64,000 nt of DNA from Streptomyces sp. NBC_01288 (GCF_035982055.1 NZ_CP108427.1:9795001-9859000); one strand, 5' to 3'. Positions 16,177 to 24,469 are shown, counted from the stretch's first letter. A program made the numbers and translations. The notes: generated by a model from the sequence alone, not told the origin.

Positions 16177-17256
16177 CTATCGCGCGCGGGCCGGTGCCGG
16201 GGTCGTTTCCTGTCCTATGCGGACCACCCGTCCTGCGGCCACCTTCTGCAACAGCCCGTACGCCAGCACCGGCAGCAGGATGTGCGGGCGGTCGGGCAGG
16301 GTCGTCGTGATCAGTACCGCGCTCGCGCTGCTGTTGTTCATTCCGCAGGCCAGCGTCACCGAGGCACCGGCCCGGGCGTCGAGGCGCAGGGCCCGCGCGG
16401 CCACCCGACCCAGGGTGAAGGACAGCCCGCACACCGTCGCGGCGACGCCGAGCGCGGCCAGCAGGAGGACCGGGCGCGGATGGCGCAGGAAGGGGCCGAG
16501 CACCCCACTGGCGTTGACGTACGTCAGCAGCAGCGAACCCGGGAGCGCCGCGGGCACGGCCACGCCGATGAGTCCGTCCCGTGCGCGTCGGGGAAGTGCG
16601 AGCCGGCACAGGATGCCCGCCGCGCAGGGCAGGACGACCGAGGTGAGGGCGAAGGCGTCCCCGGCCGAATGGGCGGCCACGGCGAGTCTGCCCGCGTAGT
16701 CGCCCTGGAGCAGCGGGCACAGGACGGCCAGGGTGAGCGGGACGGTGAGCGGGCTGACCAGGGTGGAGGCGAGCACCAGGCCGACGGCCGTGGGCTGGTC
16801 GCCGTCCCCCTTCGCGGTCCACACCGTCGCCCCGGAGGCCACCGGCATGGCGACGACGAGGATCATCGCGGCGATCATCCCGCTGCCGCCGTCGTGGTCC
16901 GGCGACAGCCGCAGCGCGAGGGCCACCCCGGGGACGATCAGCAGCGGCACCAGGATGTGCAGCGCGAGGCCCGCGAGCAGGGCGGCGGGGCGCCGTAGCA
17001 GCAGCCGCAGTTCACGCAGCGGGACCTGGAGGCCGGCGCCGAACAGGACGAGCGCCAGGAGTAACTGGGGTGTGCGCAGGGGCAGTTCGGCGATGCCCGT
17101 CACGTGCGGGTGCCGGAGCCACAGGCCGGGTCCTGGCAGCACCGCCGCGGCGAGGTACGTCACGGCGACGGCCCGGCCCAGATGGCGGCGGAGCAGGGCG
17201 AGCAGGCGGGGTACGGAGGGAAACCTGGTGGGGATTCCGGAGGAGTGGGGACACAT
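16177..17256 (-). CDS. Bile acid:sodium symporter (BASS)-family transporter
   Basis: 359 residues with about nine or ten hydrophobic segments. The two broken-helix motifs of the BASS/ArsB-like fold are visible: VVAMPVASGATVWTAKGDGD and the later LACGMNNSSASAVLI. The family imports organic anions (bile acids, pantoate, keto acids) with sodium; the substrate here is unknown. It is divergent from the BlaI-type regulator gene across 238 bp that contain two BlaI-like operators, so it could be under that repressor. The N-terminal 15 residues are poorly conserved-looking, so the start is uncertain. Confidence 0.8.
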   Translation of the reverse strand: MCPHSSGIPTRFPSVPRLLALLRRHLGRAVAVTYLAAAVLPGPGLWLRHPHVTGIAELPLRTPQLLLALVLFGAGLQVPLRELRLLLRRPAALLAGLALHILVPLLIVPGVALALRLSPDHDGGSGMIAAMILVVAMPVASGATVWTAKGDGDQPTAVGLVLASTLVSPLTVPLTLAVLCPLLQGDYAGRLAVAAHSAGDAFALTSVVLPCAAGILCRLALPRRARDGLIGVAVPAALPGSLLLTYVNASGVLGPFLRHPRPVLLLAALGVAATVCGLSFTLGRVAARALRLDARAGASVTLACGMNNSSASAVLITTTLPDRPHILLPVLAYGLLQKVAAGRVVRIGQETTPAPARAR

Positions 17257-17435
17257 CGTGGCGCTCTTCCGTCGTAGGGCCTGGGCGGAGACGGAGCGCC
17301 GGTATCGCGTGGAAGCTCGTCGAAACGCGCGAGGGGATGAGTGAGTGAAGCCCTGCGGTCATCGTCGACGGTCCTTCCATAATGGGCGGGCGGAAACGGG
17401 CACACGGGCGCGGTGACGAGACGGCACCCGAGTGA

Positions 17436-17470
17436 CTACAATTCTGTAGACGGTCTACTGAACTGTAGAC
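17436..17470. promoter_or_regulatory. Two BlaI/MecI-type operators
   Basis: CTACAATTCTGTAG (17436-17449) and GTCTACTGAACTGTAGAC (17453-17470) are two adjacent inverted repeats of the CTACA/TGTAG type. BlaI and MecI repressors bind TACTACA-like dyads, and the pair lies 25 bp before the ATG of the BlaI-family gene, so autoregulation is very likely. Confidence 0.8.
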
Positions 17471-17494
17471 GAAGACGGGGTGAGGATCGTTCCC

Positions 17495-17866
17495 ATGGCC
17501 GACGAGAAGGACGAACGCCGACCGGCGGGTGAGCTGGAGGCCACCGTCATGGCCGCCCTCTGGGCCGCCGGCGACCCGCAGACTCCAGGGGAGGTCCAGT
17601 TGAGCCTCGACACGGGCCTGGCCCGCACCACGGTGACGACGATCCTGACCCGGCTGCACGACAAGGGCGTCGTGGAGCGGCGGCGGCAGGGGCGGGGATA
17701 CGCGTACTTCCCGGTGCAGGATGCGCAGGGGCTCACCGCGCGGCGGATGCACACCGAGCTCGACCGGGACGGGGATCGGGAGACGGTGCTCGCCCGGTTC
17801 GTCGCTCAGCTCAGTCCTGATGACGAGCGGGTGCTGCGGGACCTGCTGGAATCCGGGGAGGCGTGA
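17495..17866 (+). CDS. BlaI/MecI/CopY-family transcriptional repressor
   Basis: 123 residues with the BlaI layout: an N-terminal winged helix (GELEATVMAALWAAGDPQTP, then LARTTVTTILTRLHDKGVVE as recognition helix, wing RQGRGYAYFPV) and a C-terminal dimerisation helix (about 85-123). The ATG at 17495 follows GAGGATC; an in-frame GTG at 17480 is possible. BlaI proteins are normally co-encoded with an M56 peptidase sensor (BlaR/MecR) that cleaves them; here the next gene downstream is convergent and overlaps the 3' end by 56 bp, so no sensor is encoded beside it. The signal input is therefore unknown. Confidence 0.9.
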   Translation: MADEKDERRPAGELEATVMAALWAAGDPQTPGEVQLSLDTGLARTTVTTILTRLHDKGVVERRRQGRGYAYFPVQDAQGLTARRMHTELDRDGDRETVLARFVAQLSPDDERVLRDLLESGEA

Positions 17867-18596
17867 GGTCCGGCGAAGAATGAAGCCTTCGTGATGCCTC
17901 GTAGGCCCCGCGGATGGTCCCAGGGATGCGGCCACGATCGTTTACGAGATAGCCGTTGGCGCGCGCCCAGAGGCGTATCGGCTCGTCCTCCGGACGGGGA
18001 TCGAGCTTACGGAGGCCCGCAGACCTGCCGGGGCCTCTCCAGTCTCCCGAGGAGACCACTTCCAGCTGGTCCGCTGTCTCTTGGAGGAAAGCGAACAGCG
18101 AGGCGTATACGCCCTCCTCGGGACCGTGCGCTTCAGCCCACGTTCCGACGGTCCCGCTGAGCGTGTCCAGGAACGTTCCGTAGAGACCGTCGCGCTCCGC
18201 GGCGACAGGCACCCACTCACGACGCCAGAACGGATGGTCGGGGTCCGCGGACGGCTGCATCTCCTCCATGCCCATCCGGCTGAGGTAGACCCGTTGGATG
18301 TCTGTCAGTCCCAGAAGGAGATGGCCGCTGGGGAGGACTGTCTCGCACCCCAGCGCCACCAGACACGATCGACCGTCGGGTTGTCTGCCGGCGTCGAGGT
18401 CGTTCGTCAGCAGCCATTGCCGCATCTCCCCTGGCAGCTCCAGACCCATGAGCAGTTCGGCTTCGCCCATGGCTGTCTCGCTGCCCGGGCCGCCGAGCGC
18501 AGCGAATGCTTCAGGGTCGTTCCGCTCAAGCCAGGCGGTGATCCGACCCCAGGCCGTTCGTACGTCTCCTGACTCGCGCATCGGAATATCGCCCAC
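17811..18596 (-). CDS. SMI1/KNR4-type protein with a C-terminal Lsr2-like DNA-binding segment
   Basis: 261 residues. The first about 180 look like a SMI1/KNR4 (immunity/SUKH-superfamily) domain: LELPGEMRQWLLTND (about 52-66), DHPFWRREWVPVAAERDG and the following acidic loop. Residues about 207-235 (IRLWARANGYLVNDRGRIP then a helix) match the Lsr2 C-terminal DNA-binding domain, whose RGR AT-hook-like tripeptide inserts into the minor groove. I chose the GTG at 18596 because GGAGGGGAG is 7 bases upstream. The 3' end overlaps the convergent BlaI gene by 56 bp. The combination suggests a nucleic-acid-targeted SMI1 protein; function unknown. Confidence 0.75.
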   Translation of the reverse strand: MGDIPMRESGDVRTAWGRITAWLERNDPEAFAALGGPGSETAMGEAELLMGLELPGEMRQWLLTNDLDAGRQPDGRSCLVALGCETVLPSGHLLLGLTDIQRVYLSRMGMEEMQPSADPDHPFWRREWVPVAAERDGLYGTFLDTLSGTVGTWAEAHGPEEGVYASLFAFLQETADQLEVVSSGDWRGPGRSAGLRKLDPRPEDEPIRLWARANGYLVNDRGRIPGTIRGAYEASRRLHSSPDLTPPRIPAGPAAPARHQD

Positions 18597-18754
18597 GTGT
18601 GATCTCCCCTCCGGCGGGATGCGCCCTCACGCGTCGCACGCCCACCCAGAACCGTAGGCGGGGCCACTGACAATGACGGGCGCGGAGGAGTTTCTGCGTT
18701 GCCCGTCAGGGCCGGAACGTCTCGCGTGGCCGATCTCTCCAGGGATCAACAGGC

Positions 18755-19624
18755 TCACGCGCCTGCTTGTGGGCACCGAGGCCGGTAGGCCGTGGCCAGC
18801 ACGGAGACGGTGACGTGGTCGGGCAAGGGGTCGGCATCGTTCAGGTCCGCACGGCTCAAGTGGCGTGCGCTCGGCGTCATCCCGAGCAGGTCGAGGGCCT
18901 CCTGCCCGGTCAAAGGCGCGGTGTACTCGACCTGTTCGGTGACGGCGGCCTCGAAGCGGGGATCCAGCGCCCGGTGCAGGCGTTGCTCCTTGGCCGGGTC
19001 GATCGTGACCATCGCCGACACGCGGCCGCGCAGTTCGGCCAGGTGCCGCCTGGTCGGTCGGACCACGATCAACCGGCCGGTCGGGCGCAGTACTCGGTGG
19101 AACTCGCCCGGGTTGCGCGGGGCGAACACGTTCAACACGATGTCGGCCACTCCGTCGGCCAGCGGGAGGGGGCGGAAGACGTCCCAGGCCACCGCGGCGG
19201 CCCGCTCATGGGCACGCGCCGCCGAGCGCAACGCACGCACCGACGTGTCCAGCCCCAGACCACGGGCGCCGGGCAACTGATCGAGTACGCCGGCCAGGTA
19301 GTAGCCCGTGCCGCACCCGACGTCCACAACCGTGGCCTGCTCAGGCGCGGAGTCGGCCGCCAGCCGGGCAACTGCTTTACGGATGGGCGCGTACGCGTCG
19401 GTCGACAGGAACCGTTCGCGGGCCTGAGCCATGGCCGCGTCGTCGCCGCTGGTGGCACGGGCACCCGTCAACAGGCTCGCGTAACCGTGGCGGGCGATGT
19501 CGAAGGTGTGGCCCACCGGACACCGCAGCGCGCCGCGGTCGCGGTGCAGGCCGCGAGTGCGGCACGTCGGGCAGCGCAGCAGGTCGAGGGAGAGATCGAG
19601 GGCAGGGGGAAACGGCGTAGGCAC
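18755..19624 (-). CDS. RlmA/TlrB-type 23S rRNA (guanine-N1)-methyltransferase
   Basis: 289 residues. An N-terminal zinc site (Cys18, Cys21, Cys35, His39 in CPTC...CPVGH) precedes a class I SAM domain with VVDVGCGTGYYLAGVL (about 98-113) and LPLADGVADIVLNVFAPRN (motif IV region). This layout is that of RlmA(I/II) and the tylosin resistance enzyme TlrB, which methylate N1 of G745 or G748 in 23S rRNA. It may therefore confer or modulate macrolide resistance, but no macrolide cluster lies here and a housekeeping role is equally possible. A stand-alone gene, 158 bp from its upstream neighbour's start. Confidence 0.85.
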   Translation of the reverse strand: MPTPFPPALDLSLDLLRCPTCRTRGLHRDRGALRCPVGHTFDIARHGYASLLTGARATSGDDAAMAQARERFLSTDAYAPIRKAVARLAADSAPEQATVVDVGCGTGYYLAGVLDQLPGARGLGLDTSVRALRSAARAHERAAAVAWDVFRPLPLADGVADIVLNVFAPRNPGEFHRVLRPTGRLIVVRPTRRHLAELRGRVSAMVTIDPAKEQRLHRALDPRFEAAVTEQVEYTAPLTGQEALDLLGMTPSARHLSRADLNDADPLPDHVTVSVLATAYRPRCPQAGA

Positions 19625-19920
19625 GAGGCACTCCAGGCAAGGGCGAAGGGAAGGGGCCGTGCCTGTGCGCGCGCTCGGAACGTCGCTGCCTCAAGCAGGA
19701 ACGGGCAGCGCCGGAAACGCGGTTCACGCGGCAGACACACCAAGGAGGGCGACGCCGTCCGGCCTCGCCCTCAACGCCTTCCGGCTACAGGAAGCAGTGC
19801 GCGGTGCTCGTGAATGCCACGCCACGAGTCTACGAGCATCGGTACAGCTGCTCGGGTCGCCGATCTCGGGAGCCGGGGCCTAGGCAACCGACCCCGGCCG
19901 GTATCCGCCACGCCACGCCG

Positions 19921-20160
19921 ACCCCGCGCATCCGCCCCACGCCCCTGCCGGGCGGACCGTGCCCACCGGGTGTCCGCCGCCCTCCGCGGACCCCGCGCAT
20001 CCGCCGCACGCCCCTGCCGGGCGGGCGGTGCCCACCGGGTATCCGCTGCCCTCCGCGGACCCCGCGCATCTGCTCCACGCCCCTGCCGGGCGGACCGTGC
20101 CCACCGGGTGTCCGCCGCCCTCCGCAGACCCCGCGTATCCGCCCCGCGCGCCCACCGAGC
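19921..20160. repeat. 69-bp tandem repeat, three full copies plus a partial one
   Basis: Copies begin at 19921, 19990 and 20059 (each starts ACCCCGCGCATC), with a degenerating partial copy from 20128. The unit is GC-rich, contains GCCCCTGCCGGGCGG and GTGCCCACCGGGT, and is exactly 23 codons long, so any frame through it stays open and repeats a 23-residue peptide. There are no unique spacers, so it is not CRISPR. Confidence 0.9.
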
Positions 20161-20348
20161 CCTCCAAACCCCCACCTCGCCCTCCAAACCCACGCGATAT
20201 CCCACCAGCCACCAGCACCCCGCTGACCTGCTCATTCGCTCAGCCGCCCGCACCTCCCCGACACCCCGAGAGCCCCGCCGCCGCACCCCCTCCTCAACCC
20301 CCTCCGAATCCGACTGGCGCGAGGGAAGTTTTACGTATAACCTCACCC

Positions 20349-20381
20349 GTCAATCCCACGTCAATCCCACGTCAGTCCCAC
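20349..20381 (+). repeat. 11-bp direct repeat, three copies, before the VOC gene
   Basis: GTCAATCCCAC occurs at 20349 and 20360, and GTCAGTCCCAC at 20371, immediately head-to-tail and ending 27 bp before the ATG at 20409. One turn per repeat puts all copies on one helix face, suggesting a regulator-binding array in the promoter or leader. Confidence 0.6.
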
Positions 20382-20408
20382 CGACCGGAACCCGCACGGA
20401 GACCCCCG

Positions 20409-20804
20409 ATGAGCTGTATCGCCCTGGTCACCCTCGTCGTCGACGACTACGACGAGGCGATCCGCTTCTACACCGAAGCCCTCGGCTTCCGTCTCGTCGA
20501 GGACGCGGCTCGCCCCGACGGCTCCCGCTGGGTCGTCGTGACGCCGCCCGGGGTGGACGGTTCCGGGACCGGTCTGCTGCTCGCCCGTGCCAAGGGTGCG
20601 GATCAAGGTGCCCGGGTCGGCGACCAGACCGGTGGCCGTGTCGGGTTCTTTCTCCACACCGACGACTTCGCCCGCGACCACGCCCGCATGCTCGCCGCGG
20701 GCGTGACGTTCCTGGAGGAGCCGCGCCACGAGCCGTACGGTTCCGTCGCCGTCTTCCAGGACCTGTACGGAAACCGCTGGGACCTGCTCCAGCCCGCGTC
20801 CTGA
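20409..20804 (+). CDS. VOC (glyoxalase/bleomycin-resistance fold) protein
   Basis: 131 residues, one vicinal-oxygen-chelate domain made of two beta-alpha-beta-beta-beta units: VTLVVDDYDEAIRFYTEALG (about 7-26) and DDFARDHARMLAAGVTFLEE (second half), ending VFQDLYGNRWDLLQ with the metal-site Glu/Asp position apparently Asp. It may be an enzyme acting on a small metabolite or a drug-binding protein; the substrate is unknown. It lies 61 bp upstream of the adenosine deaminase gene on the same strand, possibly co-transcribed. Confidence 0.88.
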   Translation: MSCIALVTLVVDDYDEAIRFYTEALGFRLVEDAARPDGSRWVVVTPPGVDGSGTGLLLARAKGADQGARVGDQTGGRVGFFLHTDDFARDHARMLAAGVTFLEEPRHEPYGSVAVFQDLYGNRWDLLQPAS

Positions 20805-20865
20805 CCGCTCGCACCGCCGCACCCCTCATCCCGCTCACCGAACGACGACCGAGGAACCACCGCAC

Positions 20866-21936
20866 ATGTCATCTACGCGCATAGACGCCGACACCCTCCG
20901 CCGACTCCCCAAGGCCGTGCTGCACGACCACCTCGACGGCGGTCTGCGCCCCGCCACCGTGGTGGAGCTGGCGGAATCGGTCGGCCACACGCTGCCCACC
21001 ACCGACCCGGACGAGTTGGCCGCCTGGTACTTCGACGCCGCCAACTCCGGTGATCTGGTGCGCTACATCGCCACCTTCGAGCACACCCTCGCCGTGATGC
21101 AGAACCGCGAGGGACTGCTGCGCACCGCCGAGGAGTACGTCCTCGACCTGGCCGCCGACGGTGTCGTCTACGGAGAGGTGCGCTACGCCCCCGAGCTGAA
21201 CACCAACGGCGGGCTTGCGCTCAGCGAGGTCGTGGAGACCGTTCAGGAGGGGCTCGCGGCCGGTATGGCGAAGGCCGCCGCGGCCGGAACGCCGGTCCAG
21301 GTGCGGACGTTGCTGTGCGGGATGCGGATGTTCGACCGGGTCGGCGAGGCGGCCGACCTCGCGGTGGCCTTCCGGGACGCCGGTGTCGTCGGCTTCGACA
21401 TCGCCGGTGCCGAGGACGGCTTTCCGCCCGCCGACCACCTCGCCGCGTTCGAGCACCTGCGCCGCGAGAGCGTCCCGTTCACGATCCACGCCGGTGAGGC
21501 GCACGGCCTGCCCAGCATCCACCAGGCCCTTCAGGTGTGCGGCGCCCAGCGCATCGGCCACGGCGTCCGCATCACCGAGGACATCGTCGACGGCAAGCTC
21601 GGCCGCCTGGCCGGCTGGGTCCGGGACCGCCGTATCGCCCTGGAGATGTGTCCGACCTCCAACCTCCAGACGGGCGCGGCCAGTTCGATCGCCGAGCACC
21701 CCATCACCGCCCTGAAGGACCTCGGCTTCCGCGTCACCCTCAACACCGACAACCGACTGGTGTCCGGTACGACGATGACGCGCGAGATGTCCCTGCTGGT
21801 CGAGCAGGCGGGCTGGAGCGTCGAGGACCTGCGCACCGTCACGGTGAACGCCCTGAAGAGCGCGTTCATCCCGTACGACGAGCGCAAGGCCCTCATCGAG
21901 GACGTCGTCCTGCCGGGTTACGCCTCCGCGCTCTGA
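20866..21936 (+). CDS. add: Adenosine deaminase
   Basis: 356 residues of the metal-dependent amidohydrolase TIM barrel. Zinc ligands are His20 and His22 (LHDHLDGGLRP), a later His in FTIHAGEAHG (with the catalytic Glu) and Asp in LNTDNRLVSG; RIGHGVRI supplies the catalytic His. It deaminates adenosine (and deoxyadenosine) to inosine in purine salvage. The ATG at 20866 is preceded by GAGGAACCACCGCAC. It overlaps the convergent DinB gene by 19 bp. Streptomyces usually have several add paralogues, so this need not be the main one. Confidence 0.92.
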   Translation: MSSTRIDADTLRRLPKAVLHDHLDGGLRPATVVELAESVGHTLPTTDPDELAAWYFDAANSGDLVRYIATFEHTLAVMQNREGLLRTAEEYVLDLAADGVVYGEVRYAPELNTNGGLALSEVVETVQEGLAAGMAKAAAAGTPVQVRTLLCGMRMFDRVGEAADLAVAFRDAGVVGFDIAGAEDGFPPADHLAAFEHLRRESVPFTIHAGEAHGLPSIHQALQVCGAQRIGHGVRITEDIVDGKLGRLAGWVRDRRIALEMCPTSNLQTGAASSIAEHPITALKDLGFRVTLNTDNRLVSGTTMTREMSLLVEQAGWSVEDLRTVTVNALKSAFIPYDERKALIEDVVLPGYASAL

Positions 21937-22433
21937 AGCAACCCGCGTACGTACGCGGCCTGTCCGACGTGTTCGAGATCGTCGGACAGGACGCTGACCA
22001 GTCGTACGCCCAACGTGACCGGCGGGTCCCAGCGCTCGTCCACGATCCGCTCGTAGTCCTCCGGCGTCAGCCCGCGCAGGTACTCCAACGTCTGGTCGTG
22101 CACGGCGTCGTAGTACCCGGTCAGCTGCCCGGCCGACTCGACCCGCACCTTGCCGACCTTCGCGGCGGTGTGGCCGTACCCGGTGTCCCTGGCCGGCAGG
22201 TCGAGGCCGAAGCGCTTCTCCCAGCCCTGGGTGAGCCACACCTGGTCGAGGCCGGCGGCGTCGGCGACATGGTCGTCCTGGACCCGGGTGAGGTGCCAGA
22301 CCAGCCAGGCGATGGAGTTGGCGTCGGCGGCCACGCGTGCGTGCAGTTGGTCCGGTGTCAGGCCGTCGAGGGCGGCATGGACTTCTTCCTGGACGCGGCC
22401 GTACGCGTCGATGAGGATGTCGTTGGCATGCAT
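21918..22433 (-). CDS. DinB/mycothiol-transferase-like four-helix protein (DUF664 type)
   Basis: 171 residues. The DinB-like fold is recognised from the metal-ligand histidines in IAWLVWHLTRVQDDHV (about 42-57) and SDDLEHVGQAAYVRG near the end. Actinobacterial members include mycothiol-dependent S-transferases and maleylpyruvate isomerases, so a detoxification role with mycothiol is plausible. I prefer the ATG at 22433; another in-frame ATG is at 22451. It follows the LysR gene by 27 bp on the same strand and could be co-transcribed with it. Confidence 0.85.
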   Translation of the reverse strand: MHANDILIDAYGRVQEEVHAALDGLTPDQLHARVAADANSIAWLVWHLTRVQDDHVADAAGLDQVWLTQGWEKRFGLDLPARDTGYGHTAAKVGKVRVESAGQLTGYYDAVHDQTLEYLRGLTPEDYERIVDERWDPPVTLGVRLVSVLSDDLEHVGQAAYVRGLLQSAEA

Positions 22434-22460
22434 ACGACCACCATCGCGCATCCCCGTTCC

Positions 22461-23351
22461 TCATGCGGCCGGAGTGTCGGTTTCCAGGAGCGTCATCAGG
22501 GCCCGGGCCGCCGGACTGGTGGCCTGCGGGGGCGGGAGCAGGGCCACCGTCTCGTACACCTCCTCGCCGGTTCCCTTGAGGGGGAGCGCGGTGAGAGGTT
22601 CGCGCTTGTGGCGGAAATGCTGGGGGACCACCGCGATACCGAGGTTCTCGTCGATCAGGTCGAGGAGGCTGTGCACGTCGTTGACCTCCAGCGCGACCGT
22701 CCGCCGTACGCCCGCCGCCGCGAAGACGGCGTCCGTGGTGCGGCGCGAGGCCCAGTCCGGGTGGAAGTCGACGAAGACCTCACCGCCGAGGTCGTCCGGA
22801 GTCACCGCCGCCCCCGCCTCCGCGAGCCGGTGGCTGGGATGACACAGCACGGTCATCGGCTCGCTGGTGAGGGACACCGAGCGCAGCTGGTCGGTGTCCG
22901 CCTGGGTGCGGTACGCGAACGCCAGGTCGAGGCGCCCGGCCGCGACCTCCTCCGCCAGCGCCCCGGAGCCCGCCTGCCGCAGCCGGATCTCCACGTCGGG
23001 ATGCCTGCGCCGGAACGCGGCGAGCAGCCCCGCCACATGCACCCCGGCGATGCACTGCTCGGTGCCCAGCGACAGCGTGCCGCGCAGCACTCCCTGGACC
23101 GCGGCGACCGCCTCGTGCGCCGAGCGCACCTGCGCCAGGATGCGTTCCGCCTCGCCGAGCAGTGCCCGGCCGGCCTCCGTGAGCGTGACCCGGCGCGTGG
23201 TGCGGACGAACAGCGGGGTCTGCAACTCCCGCTCCAGGGCGCGGATCGACGCCGACAGGCCCGACTGGGACACCATCAGCCGCTCGGCCGCACGGGTGAA
23301 GTGCTGGTCCTCGGCGACGGCGACGAAATGCTGGAGATGACGCAGTTCCAT
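22461..23351 (-). CDS. LysR-family transcriptional regulator
   Basis: 296 residues. It begins MELRHLQHFVAVAEDQHFTR, with the winged helix to about 60 (AAERLMVSQSGLSASIRALE, the LysR recognition helix) and a substrate-binding-like effector domain from about 90. The longer open frame upstream is not supported. It is divergent from the aldo/keto reductase gene across 125 bp with an inverted repeat in between, the standard LysR arrangement, so that gene is its probable target. Confidence 0.92.
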   Translation of the reverse strand: MELRHLQHFVAVAEDQHFTRAAERLMVSQSGLSASIRALERELQTPLFVRTTRRVTLTEAGRALLGEAERILAQVRSAHEAVAAVQGVLRGTLSLGTEQCIAGVHVAGLLAAFRRRHPDVEIRLRQAGSGALAEEVAAGRLDLAFAYRTQADTDQLRSVSLTSEPMTVLCHPSHRLAEAGAAVTPDDLGGEVFVDFHPDWASRRTTDAVFAAAGVRRTVALEVNDVHSLLDLIDENLGIAVVPQHFRHKREPLTALPLKGTGEEVYETVALLPPPQATSPAARALMTLLETDTPAA

Positions 23352-23371
23352 GATTGAGAAGCGTAGCCGCT

Positions 23372-23387
23372 GAATTCCATCGGATTC
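23372..23387. promoter_or_regulatory. Imperfect inverted repeat in the LysR/AKR intergenic region
   Basis: GAATTCCATCGGATTC is a near-perfect dyad, 21-36 bp upstream of the lysR start and about 90 bp upstream of the reductase gene. Its size and position fit a LysR recognition site, although the classic T-N11-A spacing is not strict. Confidence 0.4.
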
Positions 23388-23476
23388 TTCTGTTGGACCA
23401 CTGCCCGCAGGTCGGACAGAGTGGAGAGTGGTTCCCTGGAACCGGTATCCCGTGTGCCAACCCCTCTGGAGTCGCG

Positions 23477-24469
23477 TTGTACACCGCACACCCCGACCGT
23501 TACGCGGACCTGCCCTACCGGCGCACCGGACGCAGCGGTCTGAAACTCCCCGCGATCTCGCTCGGCCTGTGGCACAACTTCGGGCCCGACCGCCCGGTCG
23601 ACACCCAGCGTGCCATCCTGCGCCGCGCCTTCGACCTCGGCGTCACCCACTTCGACCTGGCCAACAACTACGGCCCGCCGCCCGGCGCCGCCGAGTCCGC
23701 CCTCGGCGAGGCGCTGAAGGCGGACTTCGGGTCGTACCGCGACGAGCTGGTGATCTCCACCAAGGCCGGCTATCTGATGTGGCCCGGCCCCTACGGCGAA
23801 TGGGGTTCGCGCAAGTACGTGCTGTCCTCGCTGGACCAGAGCCTCAGCCGCATGGGCCTGGACTACGTCGACATCTTCTACTCGCACCGCCCCGACCCGG
23901 AGACTCCCCTGGAGGAGACGATGGGCGCCCTGCACTCGGCGGTCCAGTCGGGCAAGGCGCTCTACGTCGGCATCTCCAACTACTCGGCGGAGCAGACCCG
24001 GGAGGCCGCCCGCATCCTCGGCGAGCTGGGCACCCCGCTCCTCATCCACCAGCCGCGCTACTCGATGCTCGACCGACGCCCCGAGGACGAGGGCCTGCTC
24101 GACGCCCTCGACGATCTCCAGGTCGGGTCGATCGTCTTCTCCCCGCTGGAGCAGGGGCTGCTCAGCTCCCGCTACCTGGACGGCATCCCGGAGGGTTCCC
24201 GGGCGGCGAGCGACAGCCCGTTCCTGAACTCCGACTCGGTCACCGAGGACCTCGTGGGACAGCTCCGGGCCCTCGACGACATCGCCAAGGGGCGCGGTCA
24301 GACTCTCGCCCAGCTGGCCCTCGCCTGGGTGCTGCGCGGCGGCCGGGTGACCTCCGCGCTGGTCGGCGCGAGCAGCCCGCAGCAGATCGAGGACAGCGTC
24401 GCGGCCACCCGCAACCTTGACTTCGACGCCGACGAGCTGGCCCGCATCGACGCGATCCTCAGGCCGTAA
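23477..24469 (+). CDS. Aldo/keto reductase, YghZ/Kv-beta-like (AKR14-type)
   Basis: 330 residues. The tetrad is visible: DLANNYGPP (Asp, Tyr), STKAGY (Lys) and SHRPDPETP (His). The SRKYVLSSLDQSLSRMGLDY stretch and the long C-terminal cofactor region resemble L-glyceraldehyde-3-phosphate reductase YghZ. The probable start is the TTG at 23477 with GGAG 5 bases upstream; the frame is open further upstream, but no other start has a ribosome site. Divergent LysR control is likely. The role would be NADPH-dependent reduction of small aldehydes such as methylglyoxal; this is by family only. Confidence 0.9.
   Translation: MYTAHPDRYADLPYRRTGRSGLKLPAISLGLWHNFGPDRPVDTQRAILRRAFDLGVTHFDLANNYGPPPGAAESALGEALKADFGSYRDELVISTKAGYLMWPGPYGEWGSRKYVLSSLDQSLSRMGLDYVDIFYSHRPDPETPLEETMGALHSAVQSGKALYVGISNYSAEQTREAARILGELGTPLLIHQPRYSMLDRRPEDEGLLDALDDLQVGSIVFSPLEQGLLSSRYLDGIPEGSRAASDSPFLNSDSVTEDLVGQLRALDDIAKGRGQTLAQLALAWVLRGGRVTSALVGASSPQQIEDSVAATRNLDFDADELARIDAILRP

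Larger units (their letters stand above)
19625..20408. other. 784-bp stretch without a convincing gene
   Basis: Open frames exist on both strands through this region, but none has a ribosome site, family motif or distinctive codon bias: in the repeat array all three plus-strand frames have about equal third-position G/C. It holds a 69-bp tandem repeat (19921-20160), an A/T-richer segment near 20325-20345 (GTTTTACGTATAACC, a possible promoter) and an 11-bp triple repeat just before the VOC gene. Confidence 0.6.

Noticed and set aside
19921..20160. Possible CRISPR array
   Set aside because: Repeats are directly joined without unique spacers and are 69 bp long.
19771..20346. Minus-strand frame with a 23-residue repeat (ADARGPRRAADTRW)
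   Set aside because: No start with a ribosome site and no third-position G/C preference over the other frames. Kept only as a repeat.
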